Below are positions 43,052-50,360 of a stretch of 64,000 nt of DNA, one piece after another (within the stretch, counting starts at the first letter, position 1; each line of letters starts with the position of its first letter). This DNA comes from Dongia deserti (GTDB lineage: Bacteria; Pseudomonadota; Alphaproteobacteria; Dongiales; Dongiaceae): contig NZ_QORW01000011.1 in NCBI RefSeq assembly GCF_003574735.1, positions 180,481 through 244,480 on the forward strand, read 5' to 3'. Position numbers and translations under genes: made by a program. The notes beneath the pieces are model-generated. The model saw nothing but the letters and a program-made list of their open reading frames with translations, was not told the origin of the DNA and did not search any database.

Positions 43052-44087
43052 CGGTGGCGCGCAAGGGCGTCAGATAGGGCAGCGCGCTGGGCCGGGAGTC
43101 GCGCGCGACCACCTTGATGCGCGCGACCGCCCGATCCAGCGAGACATGCAGGTGCTCCTCAAGTGCCTTCGCTGCTTCGCTGACGTGGCCGGCTTCCAAG
43201 CGCTCCGCGACCTTGAGGTGCTCCGGCAGGAACGGCTCGGCCGGATAGAGCGGCGGTGTCCAGCGATACAGGAAGCTGTGCGCGATCAGCAGCGATTGGT
43301 AGAGGCCCAGTGCTTCCATCAGCGTGCGATTGCCGCAGTAGTCGAGCAGCTGCACATGCAGCTGGTTTTCCAGCGCGTCGAGATCGGCGCCCGTCAGCTG
43401 GTCGGACCGAGCCATGGCCGCCTCGAGATTCTTGCGCAGGGTCGTGACGAATCCAGCGGGCACGCGCGGCATGGCATTGAGCAGCGCAACTGGCTCCAGG
43501 ACCGCGCGCAGTTCGTAGAGCTCCGCCACATACTCCGACGTCAAACCCGGCGCATACCAGCGCGACTTCTCATCCTTCTTGACGATGCCGCGCTGCTGCA
43601 GCCGCGCCATGACGTCGCGCGCCACGGTGCGGCTCACGCCATAATACTCAGCGAGGTCGCCTTCGATGATGCGCCAGCTCGCGAAAGCGGTGTGCGCGAC
43701 GATCTCCTGCTCGACCTCCTTGTAGATGCGTTCCCAGCTCGGTTCCGGCGACAGGCGAATCCGGTCGACCAGCGTGTCCGGCTGCATGCGCCGACTGCTC
43801 GCCTTTCCCTTGGATCGTGGTTTTACGACAAAGCCGCGGCCCGCAGAGCGAACCACCAGCCCGTGCGCCTCGAGCTCTGCCAGCGCTTGGCGCGCCGGTG
43901 CGCGGCTGATGTGAAAGCGATTGGCGATGCGCGATTCCAACAATCGCGCACCAGGCGCGAGCGTTCCGTCGGCGATTTCGGCGGCAAGGATCTGCGAGGC
44001 GCGCTCATAAAGGCGCGGCGCCGTGCCGGTCACCGCTGGCCGCCGGGGTGCCTGCCGTTCCGGGCTGCGCGTGCGGTTTGCCGCCAT
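43041..44087 (-). CDS. GntR-family (FCD) regulator with two winged-helix domains
   Basis: 348 residues, longer than the usual 220-250 because it has two GntR winged helices: residues 26-90 (LYERASQILAAEIADG, LLESRIANRFHISRAPARQALAEL, GRGFVV) and 118-180 (SWERIYKEVEQEIV, IIEGDLAEYYGVSRTVARDVMARL), joined by a basic linker. An FCD effector domain follows (about 187-335) with its metal-binding histidine motifs. Its ATG overlaps the stop of the upstream SDR gene (TGATG), so they are coupled; the operator at 44943-44968 lies before that unit and the divergent catabolic operon. It is probably the repressor of both. Confidence 0.88.
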   Translation of the reverse strand: MAANRTRSPERQAPRRPAVTGTAPRLYERASQILAAEIADGTLAPGARLLESRIANRFHISRAPARQALAELEAHGLVVRSAGRGFVVKPRSKGKASSRRMQPDTLVDRIRLSPEPSWERIYKEVEQEIVAHTAFASWRIIEGDLAEYYGVSRTVARDVMARLQQRGIVKKDEKSRWYAPGLTSEYVAELYELRAVLEPVALLNAMPRVPAGFVTTLRKNLEAAMARSDQLTGADLDALENQLHVQLLDYCGNRTLMEALGLYQSLLIAHSFLYRWTPPLYPAEPFLPEHLKVAERLEAGHVSEAAKALEEHLHVSLDRAVARIKVVARDSRPSALPYLTPLRATASR

Positions 44088-44863
44088 CAGATCCCCGAGG
44101 CGAGATAGCCGCCATCGACCCTGAGCGTGGCGCCGCTCACGAACTGCGCGGCCGGCGACGCCAGGTAGATCGCGGCGCCTATCAGTTCCTGCGGCTCACC
44201 CATGCGCTGCATGGCGTTGCGGCGCCGTGCCTCGGCCTTGCGGTCCTCCGACATCCTGTCGCGGTTGAGGTCGGTCAGAAAAAAGCCCGGCGCGATGGCA
44301 TTGACGCGCACCCCAAAAGCGCCCCACTCCGCCGCAAAGGTCTCGGTCAGTCCGGTGACCGCCCATTTCGTCGCGCAATAAGGCGCTGCCTTCGCCCAGC
44401 CGGAGCGGGCGGCGAGCGAGGAGATGTTGATGATGACACCGGCGCGGCGCTCGCACATGCGCCGCCCGAACTCCGTGCAGGCGAAATAGACGCTCTTCAG
44501 GTTCGTATCGAGGATCAGGTCGTATTCGGCCTCGGTCACCTCGATCGCCGGCTTGATGATAGTCGTTCCCTGGCAGTTGACGAGCACGTCAACGGGCGCG
44601 TGATCGGCCTCCACCTGTGCGGCCAGGTCGGCAATGGCGGATGGCGCCCGTACGTCGGCTGCATAGGCGACCGGCGGCTTGGCACCTTCGGCGCCTAGCT
44701 CGCGGGAAATCCGGTCGAGCTTCGACTGGTCCCGGCCGGCCACCAGCACGCGCGCGCCGGCGCCGGCATAGCCGAGGGCGATTGCCCGGCCGAGCCCGCC
44801 GGAGCCGCCGATGATCAGGGTAGTCCGGCCGGCCAGCGAGAAGCGATCAGCTTGGTGGGTCAT
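44087..44863 (-). CDS. SDR-family dehydrogenase of the sugar-acid type
   Basis: 258 residues. TTLIIGGSGGLGRAIALGYAGAG is the cofactor loop; NCQGTTI, NISSLAARSGWAKAA and YCATKWA give the catalytic Asn, Ser, Tyr and Lys; RVNAIAPGFFLTDLN and VDGGYLASGI close the fold. The pattern is that of gluconate 5-dehydrogenase and related sugar-acid SDRs. ATG at 44863 with GGAGG upstream. Coupled to the GntR gene and divergent from a second SDR-Ldh2-TRAP operon. Confidence 0.88.
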   Translation of the reverse strand: MTHQADRFSLAGRTTLIIGGSGGLGRAIALGYAGAGARVLVAGRDQSKLDRISRELGAEGAKPPVAYAADVRAPSAIADLAAQVEADHAPVDVLVNCQGTTIIKPAIEVTEAEYDLILDTNLKSVYFACTEFGRRMCERRAGVIINISSLAARSGWAKAAPYCATKWAVTGLTETFAAEWGAFGVRVNAIAPGFFLTDLNRDRMSEDRKAEARRRNAMQRMGEPQELIGAAIYLASPAAQFVSGATLRVDGGYLASGI

Positions 44864-44942
44864 CGATTTCGATCCTCCGCTCATGTCGCGGAGAGCATAA
44901 GGCAGCGCCAGCACGTCACGAAAAGGTTGCTGCCGAGCCAAT

Positions 44943-44968
44943 AATGTCTAATGTATAAACAAGACATT
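44943..44968. promoter_or_regulatory. Operator candidate in the divergent SDR/SDR promoter
   Basis: AATGTCT (44943-44949) and AGACATT (44962-44968) are inverted around an AT-rich core with TGTATAAACA, close to FCD/GntR-type sites. It lies in the 147-base gap between divergent operons, the expected place for the double-winged-helix GntR regulator. Confidence 0.6.
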
Positions 44969-45010
44969 CGTCGGCCGCAAGCGAAGGCCGGAAGCGACTG
45001 GGAGGACCGC

Positions 45011-45754
45011 GTGACCGGACGGCTCCTGGACAGACGGACATTCGTGACGGGTGCGGGCCAAGGGATCGGCCGAGCCATTACGCTTGCCTTTGCGCGCGAG
45101 GGCGCATCGGTGATCGCAGCGAGCCGCACCGAAGCGAAGCTGCGCGACCTTCCCGCGCAATCGCCTGCCATCACGCCGCTCGCCCTTGACGTGACGGACG
45201 CTTCCAACGTCGCGCGTGCGATCGCCGACGCCGGACCGCTCGACGCGCTGGTGAACTGCGCCGGCTGGGTCCACGACGGCACGATCCTCGATTGCAGCGC
45301 GGAGGATTGGGCCCGGAGCTTCGATCAGAACGTAACCTCGATGTTCCACACCATCCGGGCGGCCCTGCCGGGCATGCTGGAACGGCATCGCGGTTCGATC
45401 ATCAACGTCGCTTCGGTTGCCTCCAGCCTCACCGGTGTCCCGCGCCGCGCGGCCTATGGCGCCAGTAAGGCGGCAGTCATCGGCCTTACCAAAGCCATTG
45501 CACGCGACATCATCACCGACGGCGTGCGCTGCAATGTCTTGTGCCCGGGCACGACCCTGTCGCCCTCGCTCGAGGCTCGTATGAGGGCTACGGGGGACAT
45601 GGAGCAGGCGCGCGCCATGTTCGTCGCCCGCCAGCCGATGGGCCGGTTGGGCACCGTCGAGGAAATGGCGGCCGCAGCGGTTTACCTGGCCAGCGATGAG
45701 TCGGCTTTCATGACCGGCAACCTGCTGGTCGTCGATGGCGGGCAGACATTATGA
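45011..45754 (+). CDS. SDR-family dehydrogenase, 2-keto-3-deoxy-L-fuconate/BDH2-like
   Basis: 247 residues. TFVTGAGQGIGRAITLAFARE, NCAGWV, NVASVASSLTGVP and YGASKAAVIGLTKAIARDI give the fold, and GVRCNVLCPGTTLSPSL closely resembles the BDH2/2-keto-3-deoxy-L-fuconate dehydrogenase group. The start is GTG at 45011 after GGGAGG; the earlier ATG at 44951 overlaps the operator. Its stop overlaps the Ldh2 ATG by four bases. Oxidation of a keto-deoxy sugar acid is an inference from the family and the context. Confidence 0.85.
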   Translation: MTGRLLDRRTFVTGAGQGIGRAITLAFAREGASVIAASRTEAKLRDLPAQSPAITPLALDVTDASNVARAIADAGPLDALVNCAGWVHDGTILDCSAEDWARSFDQNVTSMFHTIRAALPGMLERHRGSIINVASVASSLTGVPRRAAYGASKAAVIGLTKAIARDIITDGVRCNVLCPGTTLSPSLEARMRATGDMEQARAMFVARQPMGRLGTVEEMAAAAVYLASDESAFMTGNLLVVDGGQTL

Positions 45755-46884
45755 CCGAACGCACGGACATGCCTTCCATCACCTGGGCCGAGCGCCTTGA
45801 GGCCGAAACCCTGTCCGGGTTCTGCCGCGCGGTGCTGACGGCCGCCGGCTGTGATGCGCCGAGCGCGGAGGCAGCGACCCGCGCCATGATGCATGGCTCA
45901 CGGCTGGGCGTGGACAGCCACGGCGTTCGCCTGTTGCCGCACTATGCAGAAGTGGTCGCTCGCGGCCGCGTCAAGGGCCGGCCGTCCATGCGCTTCATCA
46001 AAGAGAACGGCGCTGCGGCCGCGCTCGATGCGGACCATGGTCACGGCGCGCTGGCAGCCTATACCGCCATGGAACATGCCGTGCAGGTCGCGGGCTACCT
46101 CGGCATCGGCGCTGTGGCGATCCGCAACACCTCGCACTTCGGACCCGCCGGTGCCTACGCCTATGCCGCCGCCGAAGCGGGCGCGATCGGCCTTGCCTTC
46201 TGCAACTCCGACAGCTTCGTACGCCTGCACGAGGGCGCGCAGAAATTCCACGGCACGAACCCGATCGCCGTGGCTGTGCCGATCGAAGGCGAACGACCGT
46301 GGCTGCTCGACATGGCGACCAGCGCCATCTCCTACAACCGCGTGCTGCTCTATCGCAGCCTGGGTCGCGCCTTGCCGCAGGCTGCCGCCTCGGGGGGAAG
46401 CGGCGCCGACACGCTCGATGCAAACGCCGTCGAGATGCTGGCGCCGCTTGGCGCGGCATTCGGTTTCAAGGGCGCCGGCCTCGCCGGACTGGCGGAGATC
46501 TTCAGCGCAATCCTGAGCGGCATGCGATTGAGCGTAGAGATCCCGCCGATGCGCGGGCCGGACATGGTGAGCCCGCGCGTGATGGGTGCCTTCGTGATGG
46601 CGATGCGGCCGAGTGCGTTCGTGGATCAGGTGACGTTCCAGAACGGCATGAAGCGTTATCTGGCGGCGCTGCGCGGATCCCGTTCGATCGACGGCGGCAA
46701 AGTCATGGCGCCGGGCGATCGCGAATGGGAGGAGGAGGCGCGCCGTCGCGTGCTGGGCATCCCGATCGATCCCCACACGGCGGCCGCGTTCGACATGCTG
46801 GCGGAGCGCTTCTCCATCACGCGACCGCGCCCTTTATCAAAGGAACTTGCAAGAGAGACAAAGCAAAGGGAGAGAAACGCATGA
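45751..46884 (+). CDS. Malate/L-lactate dehydrogenase (Ldh2/LdhB-type) family protein
   Basis: 377 residues. The Ldh2 fold shows GVDSHGVRLLPHYAEVVARG, GHGALAAYTAMEHA, AIRNTSHFGPAGAYAYAAAEAG, FHGTNPIAVAVP and LLDMATSAISYNRV. Members reduce or oxidise 2-keto/2-hydroxy acids (malate, ureidoglycolate, delta-1-piperideine-2-carboxylate) with NAD(P). It is coupled on both sides by ATGA overlaps to the SDR and to dctP, so it takes part in the same catabolic route. Length is slightly above the common 340-350 because of a basic C-terminal tail. Confidence 0.9.
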   Translation: MTERTDMPSITWAERLEAETLSGFCRAVLTAAGCDAPSAEAATRAMMHGSRLGVDSHGVRLLPHYAEVVARGRVKGRPSMRFIKENGAAAALDADHGHGALAAYTAMEHAVQVAGYLGIGAVAIRNTSHFGPAGAYAYAAAEAGAIGLAFCNSDSFVRLHEGAQKFHGTNPIAVAVPIEGERPWLLDMATSAISYNRVLLYRSLGRALPQAAASGGSGADTLDANAVEMLAPLGAAFGFKGAGLAGLAEIFSAILSGMRLSVEIPPMRGPDMVSPRVMGAFVMAMRPSAFVDQVTFQNGMKRYLAALRGSRSIDGGKVMAPGDREWEEEARRRVLGIPIDPHTAAAFDMLAERFSITRPRPLSKELARETKQRERNA

Positions 46885-47870
46885 TGAATTGGAAAAAAAT
46901 TCTCGCGCCATTGTGCGCTGCCGCGTGCATCGGTGCATTTGCGAGCCTCGCTCCTGCGGCCGAGACCTACACCCTGCGCTTCAACCATGTGCTCGGCGCC
47001 AGCGAGCCCTATCATCAAGGCTTCCTGCAATGGGCCGAGCGGGTCGCACAACGAACCAACGGCGGGCTCAAGATCGAGGTGTTCCATAGTGCCCAACTCG
47101 GCGTCGAAGAGGACATCATCGAGCAGATCCGCCTGGGTGCGAATCTCGGCCAGAACACGGATTCCGCGCGCCTCGGCAACTACGTACCCGGCATTGCCGT
47201 GATGAACGGCCCCTACTTCGCGGAATCCATGGCGGACGTGGAGAAGCTCAACCAGTCGCCCACGGTCCAGAAATGGCTCGACGAGCTCGCGACCCAGCAC
47301 GGCCTGAAGGTGGTCTGCTTCGACTGGGTCCAGGGCAAACGCCACTTCTTCACCAACAAACCGATCAGAAAGCCTGCGGATCTGTCCGGCGTGCGCATCC
47401 GCACCCCGCCCGCCCCGATCTGGCAGGAATCGATCCGCGCCCTCGGCGCGGAACCGGTTGCCTTGGCGTTCACGGAGATCTATCCGGGCCTTCAGCAGAA
47501 GGCGGTCGACGGCGCGGAACTCGTCTACAGCAATATCCCCGCCGGCCGGCTCTACGAGGTGCTCAAGTATGGGAGCGAGACAGGACACATCACGCTGATC
47601 AATTTCCAGGTCATCAGCTCCACCTTCTTCGACACTTTGCCGCCGGACTACCAGACAGCCCTGGTCGAGGAATGCAAGAAAGCCGGCAAGGAGACCTCTG
47701 CGCAGATCGAGCAGAAGGAGAAAGAGATCAAAGCCGATCTCATTGAGCGCGGCATGACGATCATTGAGGACGTGGATCTCGAAGCATTCCGCAAGGCGGG
47801 CGAGAAAGCCTACGAGGCCCTTGGTATCACCGACGCCAAGCAGACAGTAACTGCTGAGATTGGCAAGTGA
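46881..47870 (+). CDS. TRAP transporter solute-binding protein (DctP type)
   Basis: 329 residues. Signal peptide MMNWKKILAPLCAAACIGAFA with cleavage near PAAE. The binding protein has YTLRFNHVLGASEPYHQGFLQWAERV, SGVRIRTPPAPIW (substrate carboxylate Arg), AEPVALAFTEIYPGLQQKAVDG and long C-terminal helices. It delivers a small carboxylate or sugar acid to the DctQM permease. The ATG at 46881 overlaps the Ldh2 stop by four bases; dctQ starts 40 bases after. Confidence 0.92.
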   Translation: MMNWKKILAPLCAAACIGAFASLAPAAETYTLRFNHVLGASEPYHQGFLQWAERVAQRTNGGLKIEVFHSAQLGVEEDIIEQIRLGANLGQNTDSARLGNYVPGIAVMNGPYFAESMADVEKLNQSPTVQKWLDELATQHGLKVVCFDWVQGKRHFFTNKPIRKPADLSGVRIRTPPAPIWQESIRALGAEPVALAFTEIYPGLQQKAVDGAELVYSNIPAGRLYEVLKYGSETGHITLINFQVISSTFFDTLPPDYQTALVEECKKAGKETSAQIEQKEKEIKADLIERGMTIIEDVDLEAFRKAGEKAYEALGITDAKQTVTAEIGK

Positions 47871-47910
47871 TCGAGTCAGGACAGGATAGATCAGGAAGGA
47901 GGGCACCTGC

Positions 47911-48393
47911 ATGCGACGAATCCATGCTTGGCTTGGCAAGATGGAGGCGATCCTCGCAGGCGTGCTCCTGATCCTGATGGTCGGGCTGTTGTTTCTGGGC
48001 GGTTTCGCGCGTATGGCGCATCACCCGCTCAACTGGACGGTCGACTTCGCCACCTGCTTCTTCGCCTGGGCATGCTTTCTCTGCGCCGATATCGCGTGGC
48101 GCCAGGGCGGCTTGATGTCGATCGACTTCGCGATCAATCGGCTGCCGGAGAAGGCGCGCAGGCTGGTCCGCTACGCCAATTACCTGCTGATCAGTGGCTT
48201 TCTCGTCTACCTGGCGGTCGCGGGCACTTGGCTTTCCTATGTCAGCCGCGCGCGGAGTTTCCAGGGCATCCCGGACATCAGCTATTCCTGGGTGACAATG
48301 AGCCTGCCGGTGGGCGCATGCCTGCTCCTCATCACGACGATCCTGAAATTCCAGGACGAGGTCCGCGGCAATCCGGCCCTGGCGCATGCGTGA
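47911..48393 (+). CDS. TRAP transporter small permease (DctQ type)
   Basis: 160 residues with four hydrophobic helices (about 12-33, 46-62, 87-107 and 126-145). The pattern ATCFFAWACFLCADIAWRQGGLMSIDF is the conserved second helix and loop of DctQ. It forms the membrane complex with DctM and uses an ion gradient. ATG follows GGAGG. Confidence 0.9.
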   Translation: MRRIHAWLGKMEAILAGVLLILMVGLLFLGGFARMAHHPLNWTVDFATCFFAWACFLCADIAWRQGGLMSIDFAINRLPEKARRLVRYANYLLISGFLVYLAVAGTWLSYVSRARSFQGIPDISYSWVTMSLPVGACLLLITTILKFQDEVRGNPALAHA

Positions 48394-48408
48394 CCGCAGG
48401 GAGTTGCG

Positions 48409-49692
48409 ATGCTGATCGTCGCTGCGGCGTTCATCCTGCTCCTCCTGATGGGCATGCCGGTCGCCTTTGCCATCGGCATATCGGGTTCCCTGTTCTTCCT
48501 GCAGCACCCCGAACTGCCGCCCGTGATCCCGGTTCAGCTCACGGTATCGCAGACGCAGAATTTCGCGTTGCTGGCCATCCCGCTCTTCATCCTCGCCGGC
48601 AATTTCATGAACAAGTCCGGCATTACCGAACAGCTGCTGAATCTGGCGAGCGTGATGACGGGGCGGCTGAAAGGGGGCTTGGCCCAGGTATCAATCGCAC
48701 TCGCGGTCTTGATGGGCGGCGTGTCTGGCTCGGCGATCGCCGATGCGGCGATGCAATCGCGCATGCTGGGCCACGAGATGATCAAGCGCGGCTTGCGGCG
48801 CGGCTTTGTCGCGGGTGCGCTGTCGTTCGGAGCGCTCCTCACGCCAATCATTCCGCCCGGCATCGGCATGATCATCTACGGCACGATCGGCCAGGTCTCC
48901 ATCGGGCGGATGTTCGCCGCCGGCTTCTTTCCCGCATTGCTGCTGTGGCTGGCGCTTGCCGTCACCGTGTCCGTCACGGCGCGCCTGCGCGGCTATGAGC
49001 CGGAGCGCAAGACGCGCCCATCGGTCCGCGAGACGGCGGTCGCCCTGCGCGGCGGAATCTGGGCGTTGCTCTTTCCGGTCTTCCTGCTCGTGGGGCTCAG
49101 GATGGGACTCTTCACGCCATCCGAGATCGGCGCCTTCGCGGTCGTCTACGCCGTCGTGATCGGGCTCGCAATCTACCGGAAGCTGGGGCGTGTGACGTTT
49201 CTGGAGGCGATGCAAGGCAGTCTGGGCGATGTCGGCGCTGTCATGTTCCTGATCGCGCTCTCCGCCATCTTCAGTTACGGCATCGTCCTGGAGCGCATTC
49301 CCGAGCTGGTGTCGAACACGCTTCTCAGCTTGTCGCAGAATCTGCAGGTGGTGATGGCGATGATCGCCCTCTTCCTCCTGGTGGCGGGTCTGTTCGTGGA
49401 TGCGACCGTCCTCATCATCATGCTAACGCCGATCTTCCTGCCGCTGATCCGAGAACTGGGTGGCGATTCCGTGCATTTCGGCATCGTTTTCATCGTCGCC
49501 GCTACGATCGGCAATTTCACGCCGCCGGTGGGAGCGGCCATGTATACGGTCTGCTCGATCCTGCGCTGTCCGATCGGCGAATACACGCGGGAGTCCGCGC
49601 CCTTTTTCGCTGCGGTCGCACTCGGAACGCTGCTGCTGATCTTTCTGCCCGGGGCGGTGTTGTTCGTTCCGAACCTGATCTTCGGCGGCTAG
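48409..49692 (+). CDS. TRAP transporter large permease (DctM type)
   Basis: 427 residues with about 12 helices. The family features are visible: LLLMGMPVAFAIGISG, MTGRLKGGLAQVSIALAVLMGGVSGSAIADAA, GALLTPIIPPGIGMIIYG and ATIGNFTPPVGAAMYTVC. This is the ion-coupled transport subunit. It ends the operon; a GCGGCT-N7-AGCCGC dyad (49685-49703) at the stop could act as terminator toward the convergent lipoprotein gene. Confidence 0.93.
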   Translation: MLIVAAAFILLLLMGMPVAFAIGISGSLFFLQHPELPPVIPVQLTVSQTQNFALLAIPLFILAGNFMNKSGITEQLLNLASVMTGRLKGGLAQVSIALAVLMGGVSGSAIADAAMQSRMLGHEMIKRGLRRGFVAGALSFGALLTPIIPPGIGMIIYGTIGQVSIGRMFAAGFFPALLLWLALAVTVSVTARLRGYEPERKTRPSVRETAVALRGGIWALLFPVFLLVGLRMGLFTPSEIGAFAVVYAVVIGLAIYRKLGRVTFLEAMQGSLGDVGAVMFLIALSAIFSYGIVLERIPELVSNTLLSLSQNLQVVMAMIALFLLVAGLFVDATVLIIMLTPIFLPLIRELGGDSVHFGIVFIVAATIGNFTPPVGAAMYTVCSILRCPIGEYTRESAPFFAAVALGTLLLIFLPGAVLFVPNLIFGG

Positions 49693-49710
49693 CCTAGAGC
49701 CGCTCCTCCT

Positions 49711-50103
49711 CTAGTCGATGATCTCGTACGGCACCTGGATGTCTTCATTGCGTGCGAATATCAGGCAGTCCAGTTTGTCCCGCCGGCACGCTTCGAGAAC
49801 CCGGCTGATCCCGTTGGCACCGCCAGGGTAGCAGCCGTCGAAGTCGCGCGGGCAATAGCGATAGGCGTAAAGCCCGGCGATGCCGAGATCGCCGACCAAG
49901 ACGACGCCGAAAGCGCCGTTCCGGTCCGGGCCCAAGCCGCGGCCGACTTTCACATAGTCCTGATACTCGCCCCAGACCTGCTTGGTGATCTGCAGCTTCT
50001 GGCCCGGCGCGAGTTTCGCGCCTTCGGTGCCTTCCTGGGCGCAGCCAGAAAGCGCAAGCGCCAAGGCCGCCGCAATGGCGGTCCACAATCCCGATGTTCT
50101 CAT
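49711..50103 (-). CDS. Small lipoprotein of unknown function
   Basis: 130 residues. MRTSGLWTAIAAALALALSGC ends in a lipobox, so Cys21 is lipidated. The mature part has two cysteine pairs (YCPRDFDGC; ACRRDKLDC) and no known domain; an aspartate after the lipid Cys is absent, so sorting to the outer membrane is possible. GAGGGC upstream of ATG. It faces the protease-TPR gene across 257 bases of divergent promoter region. Confidence 0.72.
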   Translation of the reverse strand: MRTSGLWTAIAAALALALSGCAQEGTEGAKLAPGQKLQITKQVWGEYQDYVKVGRGLGPDRNGAFGVVLVGDLGIAGLYAYRYCPRDFDGCYPGGANGISRVLEACRRDKLDCLIFARNEDIQVPYEIID

Positions 50104-50360
50104 TTCGCCCTCGTGAAATCCCCGAATATCGCCGCGGTGCAGCCCCCAAGCCGCCGCTCTCGGAAAATATTCAGTGGCGGGCTGGCCTGTCGACAGGACA
50201 GTCGCGGATTGGACGCGCGCGGTTCACAATTTTTGCTAAAATTGCAGAAATATCACTCGCCTCTAATGCGCGGCCGCACCCTTTCGTATTAGCCGGTTAT
50301 TAGGATTTCCCCGCCTACGCTCCTTAATCGGGTCTTTAGGTTAATCCTCTGAGGCGGATC

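Noticed and set aside
46299..46880. Upstream extension of the dctP frame
   Set aside because: It lies inside the Ldh2 gene in another frame; the signal peptide starts at 46881.
49685..49703. Intrinsic terminator after the TRAP operon
   Set aside because: The stem is short with no T run; noted in the DctM entry only.
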